NCBI GenBank assembly: GCA_016208495.1
Contig: JACQXX010000053.1
Span: 1 to 44,963 of the forward strand
Length of the DNA stretch: 44,963 nucleotides
DNA from: Acidobacteriota bacterium
GTDB lineage: Bacteria > Acidobacteriota > Blastocatellia > Chloracidobacteriales > Chloracidobacteriaceae
Direction: 5' to 3'
In this document: piece after piece, positions 18,120-26,259 of the stretch
Layout: each line of letters begins with the position of its first letter
Position numbering within the stretch: the stretch's first letter is position 1
Notes under the pieces: generated by a model
The model's input: only the letters and a program-made list of their open reading frames with translations
What the model was told of the DNA's origin: nothing
Database searches by the model: none
Made by a program: the position numbers and the translations under genes

Positions 18120-18754
18120 CACCCAACGAACCATCCCTGCTTCAACCTTCCACTGAATTTTCCGGCGACCAGTTGCTTGGGCTCTTAATTGAAGCCGCTG
18201 GAAAAGGCAATGTGCCAGCCGTGACTGACCTTTTGTCCAGGGGCGCGGCGGTCAATGGAGGGTTCAGTGACGGATACACCCCGCTGATGGCCGCGGCCCA
18301 TTCCGGCCAGGCAGAGGTGGTGACAGCATTGCTCCATCACGGTGCCGCACCTGACCAGGGTGACCGCCAGGGAATGACGGCACTGATGTTTGCGGCTGAA
18401 GATGGGTCGGTGGATGCGGTTCGGGCCCTGGTTGAAGGCGGAGCGAATATCAATTATCAGGTTCAGGATGAATTTTCACCCTTTTCCGGCTGGACAGCAC
18501 TCCTGTTTGCCACCGATAATGGCCACCTGCCAACGGTTAACTATTTGATCTCACAGGGTGCCAGCGTTGATCTGTGCGAAAGCGAAGGCGAAACGGCGTT
18601 GATGAAGGCTGCCGCCCTTGGTCACGCCGCGCTGGTCGAATGCCTGGTGAAAGCCGGAAGTACCCTTAGCCTCGCCAATGAAAATGGAGATACCGCGCTC
18701 ACTCTGGCTGAAGAGATGGGTCACCGGAAAATTATCAGCCTTTTGAAACACTAA
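18116..18754 (+). CDS. Ankyrin-repeat protein
   Basis: The 212-aa soluble protein consists of about five ankyrin repeats (GYTPLMAAAHSGQAEVV, GMTALMFAAEDGSVDAV, GWTALLFATDNGHLPTV, GETALMKAAALGHAALV, GDTALTLAEEMGHRKII). There is no signal peptide and no enzymatic domain. Its start overlaps the ABC transporter stop by 4 bp (ATGA), so it is translationally coupled and probably partners with that operon. Ankyrin proteins mediate protein-protein contacts; the target is unknown. These repeats are only distantly like those of the paralogue array at 24964-34010. Confidence 0.9.
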   Translation: MTPNEPSLLQPSTEFSGDQLLGLLIEAAGKGNVPAVTDLLSRGAAVNGGFSDGYTPLMAAAHSGQAEVVTALLHHGAAPDQGDRQGMTALMFAAEDGSVDAVRALVEGGANINYQVQDEFSPFSGWTALLFATDNGHLPTVNYLISQGASVDLCESEGETALMKAAALGHAALVECLVKAGSTLSLANENGDTALTLAEEMGHRKIISLLKH

Positions 18755-19472
18755 CCCCCAGGCAATTTCAGATAAACCCGGCTCACGCCTTCAAAAAGGT
18801 TCAGAATGGAACAGAACCCCATCCTGGGCCTACCTATGATAGATCAGCAGGACTCAAAGTTCAGGTCGCTGATAGTGCCTTCAGAAAATGGAAAAACCTG
18901 GTGCCGATACCTGAGTAATTGGTTCCCATGTTTTCCAGAAACCGTTTGGAAATGGTTTCTTTTTTTTCGATCAATTGGTGTTTTTTTCACAAGAAAAATC
19001 CATTGTCTTGTGGTTTAATACCTAACGACTCTCTGCCAATCAACTTCGTTTTTTGCATCCATCTGTGCCACCGAATGGGCAAGTGTCTCGATTGACAACT
19101 ACTTCAATCCGAACATAGTTCCCTCTCACCATTCAACTCAATGGCACTTTTCATTTCAGAGCTGAAAGAAACTCATTCGTGACACTGTCCCGAAGGTCGT
19201 GAGCTGGCTTTCGTGCACGGTATTTGCAGCACCTGATTTAACCACTTTTACTGGGAACTTTTTCCCATCAAATTGAGGCCGGTTAGGGTTGACAAACACT
19301 CAGAGTTGTTCATCATCGGGGGGATACAAAATTCCCTTGACGGCACATCTCGTCCCAATTTCTCAAGTTTTTATCCGAGAAATCCAACATTCGACTTACT
19401 TCACTGATTCTCGAACATAGATCCGTGTTTGAATCGGCCTATTACAAGAACCCCAGAAAGGAGAACAAACTC
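18755..19472. other. 718-bp intergenic region
   Basis: No convincing gene is seen; the 70-codon frame at 18806-19018 has no family resemblance and ends in T-rich sequence. It holds a terminator-like hairpin at 18937-18967. Two TTGACA boxes occur at 19092-19097 (followed after 16 bp by CATAGT) and 19289-19294 (no good -10), either of which might drive the following gene. Confidence 0.5.
18937..18967 (+). terminator. Possible rho-independent terminator
   Basis: AGAAACC (18937-18943) pairs with GGTTTCT (18954-18960) and is followed by seven T residues. The stem is only 7 bp, and it lies about 180 bp after the ankyrin gene. Confidence 0.5.
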
Positions 19473-20825
19473 ATGTTTTCTCGCACCAATCGGAGTTTGG
19501 TAAAGAAGCGGCCGTTCCTGACGTTTGCGGTCGCCCTTCTCGGATTTTCGCTGGTCAACATACTCCCATTTACTGCGACCTCAGGCACAACACAGGCTTC
19601 AAGTGTGGTGACACCAACTCCTTTTGAGATGGCGTTTCAAGGCACCAATACACCTCCCACCTTTACACCAGGTCCACCACTGACAGTTCGTCAAGGTGAG
19701 CGGAAAGCGGTGATCATCGGGAGCGTCAATGATGCCGAACAACAACCACAAGCCTTGGGCGTGACCGTCGTCAGATTACTCTCTGGCCCTCCAGGAGGGC
19801 AGAATGCGTCGTTAATCGGGAATCCAACCCCGAATGCGGATAAGACCGTTTCAGCGACGCTTGAAGCGACCTGCAGCACAACCGTCGGAACCTATGTGTA
19901 TGAAGTCACCGTGACTGATGGTCTGTTGACCAACACCACCCAAACTTCAATCACGATTAATGTTACCCCATCGTTTACCGTTTCAATTCAACCGGGCAGC
20001 AAGATCAATATCCGTGGGACGGTTCGGGTCGGCTTTAACGTGATTGATTCAGTTACGGCGCCAATTCCAGGAATTACCAATATTGATCCGTGCAGCAATC
20101 TGGCGTTCCGCTTTGAACGCGATGACAGCAAATACACCAAGCGGTTGTCAGATACCAACGATGCTGCTTACTTTACGGTTGACCGCGTCCCCAATGGGTA
20201 TGCCGTCCGATTTAGCCCGTTTATTCCAGATCGGATCACCAATGCTCCGACAGCCGGAGACTGCCTGCCCAATCTGGTTCGCACGCGCTTGATTGTGCTC
20301 GGTCCCAACGGACAACCAGTATCCGGGGTTAATGAAATCCCAATCACCGTGCGGGTTGAAACCGATCTTCGACTGTTCCCCAATGCCTTTTGGGTGACGG
20401 ATGGTCGGCTGATCCGCATCATTTACCAGGTTTGGGACTCAGATCTCAACACGGCCAACTACGACCTCTGCTACCGGTTCTTTGATTTCACAGGAAATCA
20501 AATCGGTCACCAAATTACAGCGGAAACACAGCGGTTGCGGAGCGAAATCAACCGCAGCGTGGCTGAACGACGGCTGGTGAAGGGACAATCGTTCCTCGTG
20601 ATCCAGACCTTTGACTCAACTGCGTTCTCCGCCAATACACAAAACATTGAAATCACTCTTTCTGACGGTCAGGGCAATCCAAGAATCGTTGCTCCACGGC
20701 AATCAGCACGCACCGTGGTCAATGGGACTGAAATTGACTGGATGAACGTCAAAGAGGGAGATGGAACCATTGTGTTGCCTCCTGCTCAGCTCACCCTCCA
20801 AGAGTCAGAAGGCGTGACCAAGTAA
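19473..20825 (+). CDS. Secreted protein with Ig/cadherin-like domain, function unknown
   Basis: I choose ATG 19473, 6 bp behind an AAAGGAGAA Shine-Dalgarno, over the in-frame GTG at 19425. The 450-aa product begins with a long basic signal peptide (MFSRTNRSLVKKRPFLTFAVALLGFSLVNIL). Residues about 60-170 form an Ig/cadherin-like beta domain (YEVTVTDGLLTNTTQTSITINV). The rest is beta-rich with paired Cys residues, and I recognise no family in it. It probably sits in the periplasm or on the surface. It is 107 bp upstream of, and likely co-transcribed with, the OmpA-like gene. Confidence 0.75.
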   Translation: MFSRTNRSLVKKRPFLTFAVALLGFSLVNILPFTATSGTTQASSVVTPTPFEMAFQGTNTPPTFTPGPPLTVRQGERKAVIIGSVNDAEQQPQALGVTVVRLLSGPPGGQNASLIGNPTPNADKTVSATLEATCSTTVGTYVYEVTVTDGLLTNTTQTSITINVTPSFTVSIQPGSKINIRGTVRVGFNVIDSVTAPIPGITNIDPCSNLAFRFERDDSKYTKRLSDTNDAAYFTVDRVPNGYAVRFSPFIPDRITNAPTAGDCLPNLVRTRLIVLGPNGQPVSGVNEIPITVRVETDLRLFPNAFWVTDGRLIRIIYQVWDSDLNTANYDLCYRFFDFTGNQIGHQITAETQRLRSEINRSVAERRLVKGQSFLVIQTFDSTAFSANTQNIEITLSDGQGNPRIVAPRQSARTVVNGTEIDWMNVKEGDGTIVLPPAQLTLQESEGVTK

Positions 20826-20932
20826 GCAACTCACTGTGACTGACACGCTGTCACGCGACACCAATGGCAACCGTCATCGGCCCGGACAGGGTGGAAACAG
20901 AGAACCGAGAATCTAACGCAGGAGAATCAACA

Positions 20933-22927
20933 ATGAGAAAACTAGCGATCAAAAGCATCATCCTTCTATCGGTGTTTTTGCTATCAAGTGTACTTGGCCT
21001 GGCACAAGAAACACAGCGCGAGAAGAACCGCCATACCAATCCGACTGTCACGGGTGGAACGGGGCTCTTTACGGTCTATGACGCATCAACCTTGAAAAAG
21101 GGAGAATACAATTTCGGGTTTTTCGTCAACAACTATGACCGTGAGCCGGGTGATGTTGACATCACCCAGGGCATCTTGAATGTCGGATTCGGGGTCACGG
21201 ATCGGTTGGAAGTTTTTGCCGCTTCAGTTTTTCGGCAGCAACTGGTATCAGGTTCACCCGATGAACTGAAAGGGTTTAACGCGCTCGGCCCTGGTAGCAT
21301 TACCATCGTCCCACGCCTGGCCGGTTCCGGCCCAGCGTTTAACTTTGCCACACTTCCAGGTGGCTATCTCAACGATCACCCATTTTTTGGCCGGAGCTTT
21401 GTCAAAGTCGGCAATACCACGGTGGGTGCCAAGTATCGGTTCACCAGCCAGGATTCCTGGCTTGGCGTGGCCTTACTCGGATTTGCTCAAATCTCATCAT
21501 TCCGCCCCAGCACCGAATTTCCGGGCAATGGCAGCGGCTTGATTGATGGCGCTGGCGCTGGCGCCACCGATTATGGCGTGATGTTGGCCGTCACCCCACG
21601 TGTTGGGTTGGCCAGCTTCAATATGAACGTTGGCTATGTCAAAACCGGCGACCCCAAAGTCAACGACATCAAACTGGTTGATCGTCGGGATAAAGTCGTG
21701 GCGGCTATTGGGTTTGACTATGCTTACAACCAGTATGTCCAGTTCATTTCTGAATTGACCTCGGACATTTATGTTGGCAGCGGCACACCAAACGTGAACC
21801 CGGTGAACCCGGTGGATGTCACGGTCGGCGCCCGGTTCACGCCACTTGGCAAAGACCGCAAATTCTTTATGAGCCTGGGCGGTGCCTATCGCTACATGCT
21901 CAACAATTCAAATGAACGCCGCCCGGAAAATCTCAAAGGCGATTTCCACGGCTACATCGCGGAACTGGCGCTCGGCTACCGCAAGGTCACCCCGCCGGAT
22001 CCGTGCTTGAAGAACGTCGCGCCAACTGTCTCGGTCTCGGCTGACAAACTTGAAGTCACCGAAAAGACGGCTGAAACCGTGACGTTTACGGCGGTTGGCA
22101 AAGACGTTGACCCAGCCGATACCACCTTGACCTATATGTGGTCCGCCAGCAGCGGTTCAATTGATGGCAACGGCTCAACCGTCACCTGGAATCCAGGCAC
22201 GTCGGCGCCGGGCCCGGTTGAAGTCCGCGTCACTGTCCGTGACACCTGCAACCACGAAGCCAGCGCCTCAGCTTCAGTCAACGTCAAGAAGGGCAACACC
22301 TGCCCAACCGTGACGGTTTCAGCTTCAGAATCATCACTGCGTGCCGGTTCGGATGCCGTGGTGACCTTTACTGCCCGCGCCAATGATCCAGATGGTCAGA
22401 ACCTGACCTACACCTGGACCAGCACCAGCGGTTCAGTTCAGGGCACTGGAGACACCGTGACCGTTGACACCAAGGGCATGGGCCCAGGCAATGTGACGGT
22501 ATCGGTTCGCGTCAGCGATGGCATCTGCGATGGTTCAGACAGTGCTTCGTTCCGCATCACCGAACCGCCTCCGCCACCGCAACGCTTTGAAACAGCGTGC
22601 GACGGCATCCGCTGCGCCAACCCACCGTTCAAGAAGAACATTTCCCGCATTGATAACCAGTGCAAGGGAATCCTGGACGAAGTGGCTACCCGGTTGCAGA
22701 GCGACGCCACCGCCGTCTGTATCATTGATGGACACTCCGAAGCGGGTGAAAAAGCCGGAACAGCGCTCCAACGCGCTCAGAAAGCCAAGGATTACCTGGT
22801 GTCGAAGGGCATTGATCCAAACCGGATCGAAGTCCGCAGCTTTGACAACCAGCGTCCAGACGCGGCAGCCGGTGATCGCCGCATCAACGTCTATGTGGTG
22901 CCAGAAGGTGCGCAACGCCCTGAATAA
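20933..22927 (+). CDS. Outer-membrane protein: beta-barrel, two PKD-like domains, OmpA-like C-terminus
   Basis: ATG 20933 follows GGAGA (20920-20925); the in-frame ATG at 20864 is less likely. The 664-aa protein has a signal peptide ending near VLGLAQ and an N-terminal beta-barrel of about 330 residues. Two tandem PKD/Ig-like domains follow (about 370-455 and 462-545, each starting PTVxVSA and containing LTYxW). A Pro-rich linker leads to an OmpA-type peptidoglycan-binding domain (about 560-660) with IDGHSE, LQRAQKAKDYLVSKGI and RRINVYV. It likely ties the outer membrane to peptidoglycan. A strong terminator follows. Confidence 0.88.
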   Translation: MRKLAIKSIILLSVFLLSSVLGLAQETQREKNRHTNPTVTGGTGLFTVYDASTLKKGEYNFGFFVNNYDREPGDVDITQGILNVGFGVTDRLEVFAASVFRQQLVSGSPDELKGFNALGPGSITIVPRLAGSGPAFNFATLPGGYLNDHPFFGRSFVKVGNTTVGAKYRFTSQDSWLGVALLGFAQISSFRPSTEFPGNGSGLIDGAGAGATDYGVMLAVTPRVGLASFNMNVGYVKTGDPKVNDIKLVDRRDKVVAAIGFDYAYNQYVQFISELTSDIYVGSGTPNVNPVNPVDVTVGARFTPLGKDRKFFMSLGGAYRYMLNNSNERRPENLKGDFHGYIAELALGYRKVTPPDPCLKNVAPTVSVSADKLEVTEKTAETVTFTAVGKDVDPADTTLTYMWSASSGSIDGNGSTVTWNPGTSAPGPVEVRVTVRDTCNHEASASASVNVKKGNTCPTVTVSASESSLRAGSDAVVTFTARANDPDGQNLTYTWTSTSGSVQGTGDTVTVDTKGMGPGNVTVSVRVSDGICDGSDSASFRITEPPPPPQRFETACDGIRCANPPFKKNISRIDNQCKGILDEVATRLQSDATAVCIIDGHSEAGEKAGTALQRAQKAKDYLVSKGIDPNRIEVRSFDNQRPDAAAGDRRINVYVVPEGAQRPE

Positions 22928-22968
22928 CCCAAATTATTGAGCGAGTGATCAGCTCTCTCCCGTTCAAA

Positions 22969-23016
22969 AGCCTCCTGCACTACTGAACCAGCAGTGCAGG
23001 AGGCTTTTTCTTTTTT
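22969..23016 (+). terminator. Strong rho-independent terminator
   Basis: A perfect 13-bp stem (22969-22981 with 22993-23005) is followed by TTTTCTTTTTT. It lies 41 bp after the OmpA-like stop. Confidence 0.93.
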
Positions 23017-23053
23017 CAAATTGTTTCCTATTTCATAGCAAAAAGGTGGCTAT

Positions 23054-23231
23054 TCCTACTTCTACCGGATTTTGTGTTATGCCAGGTCAACGTTGGAAAT
23101 AAAGAACTTGTCAGTACCACCCGCGTGAGCGGGTGGGGTTAGAAGCAAGCCGGCTCACCCACTGACGCGGGGGGTACTGACTGATTGGTTGTTCTGATTT
23201 GTCTCCAACACAAAATCCGGTAGAAGCAGGA
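23054..23231. mobile_element. 178-bp MITE-like element with 25-bp terminal inverted repeats
   Basis: The ends 23054-23078 and 23207-23231 match as inverted repeats at 24 of 25 positions. CTAT flanks both ends (23050-23053 and 23232-23235), a possible 4-bp target duplication. A second nested inverted repeat lies inside (23110-23125 with 23166-23181, 15 of 16 matching), plus a hairpin around ACCCGCGTGAGCGGGT. There is no reading frame of note. The layout fits a non-autonomous transposable element; no transposase is in the window. Confidence 0.7.
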
Positions 23232-23270
23232 CTATTCCTTGAGTGAGATCTTCGCCAGGAACATCAGAAT

Positions 23271-23338
23271 CTTAATAAAATTAAAGTTGACTTAATAAAA
23301 TTAAATAATATAATTCAAGTTAACTTTAATATTATTAA
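23271..23338 (+). promoter_or_regulatory. Promoter with repeated operator-like sites upstream of DUF2089 gene
   Basis: TTGACT (23287-23292) and TATAAT (23309-23314), spaced 16 bp, form a near-consensus promoter with a start near 23321. CTTAATAAAATTAA occurs twice exactly 20 bp apart (23271-23284 and 23291-23304). The segment 23272-23293 is repeated in inverse orientation at 23317-23338 (19 of 22 bases), the last part being the palindrome CTTTAATATTATTAAAG. The promoter is thus bracketed by matching sites, as expected for a repressor. Confidence 0.7.
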
Positions 23339-23355
23339 AGAAAGAGCAAATTCAG

Positions 23356-23682
23356 ATGTCTGACCTTTCACCTAATCCCTCTAAAGCCTGGTTGAATTTT
23401 CTTTCGGAGGAAGATCTGGCATTTATCCGCAATTTTATCCTGGCTTCGGGGTCGCTCAAAGAACTGGCGCTGGTCTATGGAGTATCCTACCCCACGTTGC
23501 GGCTTCGGCTGGATCGGTTGATTGAAAAAATCAAAATTGCCGAGGCGCACCAGTCAACCAGTCACTTTGAACGCACACTGCGGGCTCTGTATGCTGAAGG
23601 CAAAATCGAAATGGAAACCCTGCGAACCTTGCTGGCGGCTCATAAACTGGAACTGGAAAACCAAGGAGGAAATCAATCATGA
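23356..23682 (+). CDS. DUF2089-family putative regulator
   Basis: This 108-aa protein contains the DUF2089 core (WLNFLSEEDLAFIRNFIL, then GSLKELALVYGVSYPTLRLRLDRLIEKI), which resembles an HTH of the sigma region 4 type. The family's usual N-terminal zinc ribbon is missing, so only the helical part is present. The C-terminal ~40 residues are charged and helical. It is probably a small transcription regulator, and the operator-like repeats in its own promoter suggest autoregulation (inference). Its stop overlaps the next ATG by 4 bp (ATGA). Confidence 0.82.
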   Translation: MSDLSPNPSKAWLNFLSEEDLAFIRNFILASGSLKELALVYGVSYPTLRLRLDRLIEKIKIAEAHQSTSHFERTLRALYAEGKIEMETLRTLLAAHKLELENQGGNQS

Positions 23683-24545
23683 AACCATTCATTCTCAAAG
23701 GGTTACTCATCACTGGCTTGTTTTTCCTTGTGGGTGCGGCGCAAACATCCGTTCATCGCATTGACTGGTCAAAAATGAAAGCTGCCGGAACACAACTTCC
23801 TGGAACACTGGCATCAGGAGAAACCCCAGACAAACTTGAGGCCCTCCGAATTGAAAACACCACGAACCAACCAGTGACGATCAAACTGGCCACGCTGGAA
23901 GCTCCAAAGTTGAGCCAGTCAAAGTGGCGGCTGACAGGGCGCATTCGGTATCAAAATGTGGAAGGTGCGGGCTACCTTGAGCTGTGGAATCATTTCAATC
24001 AGGGCTCATACTTTACCCGTTCCCTGGCTGATTCAGGACCAATGGGAAAAATCAGTGGTTCGTCAGAATGGCGCGATTTTGTGTTGCCGTTTGATGCTTC
24101 AACTGGGAATGCCCAATTGAAACTGACGAGACTGGAACTCAACCTGGTCCTTCCCGGAAAAGGCGTGGTCTTCATCGGACCAGTTGAACTGCACGAAGGA
24201 TTTGGCTCGGCGGGGTGGTGGAATGATCCCAGCGGCGCCTGGCTTGGCGCCATTCTGGGCGTCAGTTTGGGTTGTGTCGGAGCGATGGTGGGAATTCTTT
24301 CCAGCCTTGGCAAAGCACGTCAACTTGTCTTGTGGTTGTGCCAGGGAGGATTTGTGGTGGGAATTGTGCTGCTGGTGGCAGGACTGGCCGCCCTGGCAAC
24401 CGGTCAGCCTTATGGAATCTATTATCCATTGCTGCTGTGCGGTACGATCAGCGGACTGGTCTTTGGCTTGAATTACCGGACGCTGTTTCGCCGCTATCAG
24501 GAACTCGAACTCCGCCAGATGCAGGCCCGAGATGCGATGTTGTGA
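23679..24545 (+). CDS. Membrane protein of unknown function coupled to DUF2089
   Basis: The 288-aa product has a signal sequence (LLITGLFFLVGAAQTS) and an extracytoplasmic beta-rich domain of about 160 residues (LTGRIRYQNVEGAGYLELWN, SEWRDFVLPF), like a carbohydrate-binding or jelly-roll fold. Three C-terminal transmembrane helices follow (about 185-270), ending in a short cytoplasmic coiled segment. It overlaps the DUF2089 stop by 4 bp, so the two are co-translated. I do not recognise a family; the pair looks like a regulator plus envelope protein. Its 3' end overlaps a convergent HicB-like frame. Confidence 0.75.
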   Translation: MKPFILKGLLITGLFFLVGAAQTSVHRIDWSKMKAAGTQLPGTLASGETPDKLEALRIENTTNQPVTIKLATLEAPKLSQSKWRLTGRIRYQNVEGAGYLELWNHFNQGSYFTRSLADSGPMGKISGSSEWRDFVLPFDASTGNAQLKLTRLELNLVLPGKGVVFIGPVELHEGFGSAGWWNDPSGAWLGAILGVSLGCVGAMVGILSSLGKARQLVLWLCQGGFVVGIVLLVAGLAALATGQPYGIYYPLLLCGTISGLVFGLNYRTLFRRYQELELRQMQARDAML

Positions 24546-24792
24546 CCGCAGCAGGCAACAGGTTTGCCTTTTTAGAGGATTGACCGCTGAATTCTTCCTC
24601 AACTTTCGGCTGAGGAAGTTCGATACCACTGCCTTTATAGGTTTCAATCATCAGGTTTAATGCTGTTTGGGCTTCGGCCAGGGCAGATTCCTGGGTATCT
24701 CCAAATGCAGATAAACCAGGAAACTCATGGCATGTCACGATATAAGCTTCATCTTCATCGCTCCATACAATCTTGAAACTATATTTATTCAT
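24448..24792 (-). CDS. HicB-like antitoxin, C-terminally truncated
   Basis: Residues 1-68 are a typical HicB fold (YSFKIVWSDEDEAYIVTCHEFPGLSAFGDT followed by an ALAEAQTALNLMIE helix). After EEFSGQ (about base 24580) the expected DNA-binding segment is absent. The frame then runs on for ~43 residues antisense to the 3' end of the convergent gene. I read this as a truncated or decaying antitoxin. No HicA toxin is next to it. The ATG overlaps a 30-codon frame upstream. Confidence 0.6.
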   Translation of the reverse strand: MNKYSFKIVWSDEDEAYIVTCHEFPGLSAFGDTQESALAEAQTALNLMIETYKGSGIELPQPKVEEEFSGQSSKKANLLPAAVTTSHLGPASGGVRVPDSGETASGNSSQRPVR

Positions 24793-24877
24793 CGTCTAAC
24801 CTCTCGATTGCTTTCAGTAACTGACAGACCTGGTAAGGCTTGGCTTTGCCTTTGTCATCCTGGAAATTCAATAGCAT
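24785..24877 (-). CDS. Possible 30-aa small protein upstream of HicB-like gene
   Basis: A short frame (MLLNFQDDKGKAKPYQ...) ends in an 8-bp overlap with the HicB-like start codon, which is compatible with translational coupling. It does not resemble HicA. It could be a remnant or chance. Confidence 0.25.
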   Translation of the reverse strand: MLLNFQDDKGKAKPYQVCQLLKAIERLDDE

Positions 24878-24963
24878 TCAATCAAACACATTGCAAAACT
24901 CAGTTTAAAGAGTAAGCCTTTGTATATGAAGAATATAGATGTATTCCCCCTGTGTTTTGGGTG

Positions 24964-26241
24964 TTATGGATTTTTCGCGGGAATTATGAATGAAACATCG
25001 CTGCTCAACCATTTTGCAAATGTCAGTATTTTGGCAGCTTCTTTCTGCTCAGCATCCATGGCGTAGTCCAGCGCTGTTTTTCCAAACTGGTCTTTTGCTT
25101 CAATATCTGCTCCAGCTTTGATCAGCAGCTCGATAAATCTGGTTTTGCCCTCAAAGGCTGCAATCATCAACGCTGTGCGTCCCGACTGGTCGGCGGCATT
25201 CACATCCGCTCCACCAGCAATCAACAGCTTTGGAATGAAGGCTTTGTCCTGGAGCATCGCATACATCAGCGGCGTTGCTCCCACCTGATTTCGGGCGTTG
25301 ACGTCAGCACCGTATCGCACCAGATATTTCGCAATCGTCTTGGAGTTCCCGACCAGCATCAGCGCCGTTTCGCCGAATTCATTCCGGGCATCTGGGTTCA
25401 CCCCTTGCTTGAGTAACCCCAGCACAGCAGATTTATCACCCGTTTCGACTTGCTGTACAAGGATTGATTCAGTCTTTGTTTCATCCAAAGCCATCTCAGT
25501 TTGGAGTTCTGCCTGGGTTTCGGTGTCAACGAGGGTATCAGTTGTGATGATGAACCCACCCATTTCTCCCACTTCCAGGGCTGGATTTACCTCAATTCCT
25601 TGAGTTGAGGTAACTTCCAAACCTTCAACTTCAAGTCCCATAAAACCCACAGCACTTACCTTCAAGAGATAGTGTCCTTCGGTCACAGTATCAAACTGAA
25701 ATCGGCCAAGCTTATCAGATTGAGAAAGCTGGATTTCACCTGAATTGATATTGATCAACCGAACTTCAGCACCGGTAATCGTCGCCCCAGACGTATCCTG
25801 AACTGTTCCTCGAACGACCCGTTCACCTTCCAATTTGGTTGAAAACTTCCTGGGAGCCGATGAATCTGACTGCGGCTGAACGATCTGAAATGATGTTTGG
25901 GCTGGTTCCTGCGCAAAAACAGGTGAAGTATTTAAAACAACTGCCATCACTCCGGCGGCAATCGGTAAGGCAATCCGTCGGAGCGCCGGACGGTCCATCC
26001 AGTCTGGAAGTGTCACGATTTGCTGGTCTTCCGGTCGTCGAAGATAGCGGATGCACAGATTCCCACTTGATCTCAGGACGAGTTCTTCGGCTTCGCGGCG
26101 GGTCATCGCCGACAGGTTGTGAACGTGTTTGCGGCAGTGGCTGCAGAAACGCACTTCATCGTTACCGACCATTTCGGTCCAGTCTTCGGTACAGGGTGAT
26201 TTCACCTGTATGCAGTCCAAAATACCTTTGGTTCGATTCAT
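24964..26241 (-). CDS. Paralogue A: four-Cys domain, TM, carboxypeptidase-regulatory-like domain, ankyrin repeats
   Basis: This 425-aa protein has the array's common plan. An N-terminal four-Cys domain with C17, C33, C36 and C63 (CTEDWTEM, FCSHCRKHVHNLSAMT) probably binds zinc in the cytoplasm. A hydrophobic segment at about 88-111 ending VFAQE could anchor or be cleaved. One carboxypeptidase-regulatory-like beta domain follows at about 143-225. About five ankyrin repeats (265-415) end it. It is the last gene of the array, 18 bp after the PIN-domain gene, so it is transcribed behind the toxin-antitoxin pair. Its ankyrin region is nearly the same as those of B and D. Here FCSHCRKH replaces the FCSHCSKH of the others. 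Confidence 0.85.
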   Translation of the reverse strand: MNRTKGILDCIQVKSPCTEDWTEMVGNDEVRFCSHCRKHVHNLSAMTRREAEELVLRSSGNLCIRYLRRPEDQQIVTLPDWMDRPALRRIALPIAAGVMAVVLNTSPVFAQEPAQTSFQIVQPQSDSSAPRKFSTKLEGERVVRGTVQDTSGATITGAEVRLININSGEIQLSQSDKLGRFQFDTVTEGHYLLKVSAVGFMGLEVEGLEVTSTQGIEVNPALEVGEMGGFIITTDTLVDTETQAELQTEMALDETKTESILVQQVETGDKSAVLGLLKQGVNPDARNEFGETALMLVGNSKTIAKYLVRYGADVNARNQVGATPLMYAMLQDKAFIPKLLIAGGADVNAADQSGRTALMIAAFEGKTRFIELLIKAGADIEAKDQFGKTALDYAMDAEQKEAAKILTFAKWLSSDVSFIIPAKNP

Positions 26242-26259
26242 GATCTGTTCCTTTTGGAT

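Noticed and set aside
18806-19018. 70-codon frame after the ankyrin gene
   Set aside because: It runs through a terminator-like hairpin and T-rich sequence and has no recognisable domain.
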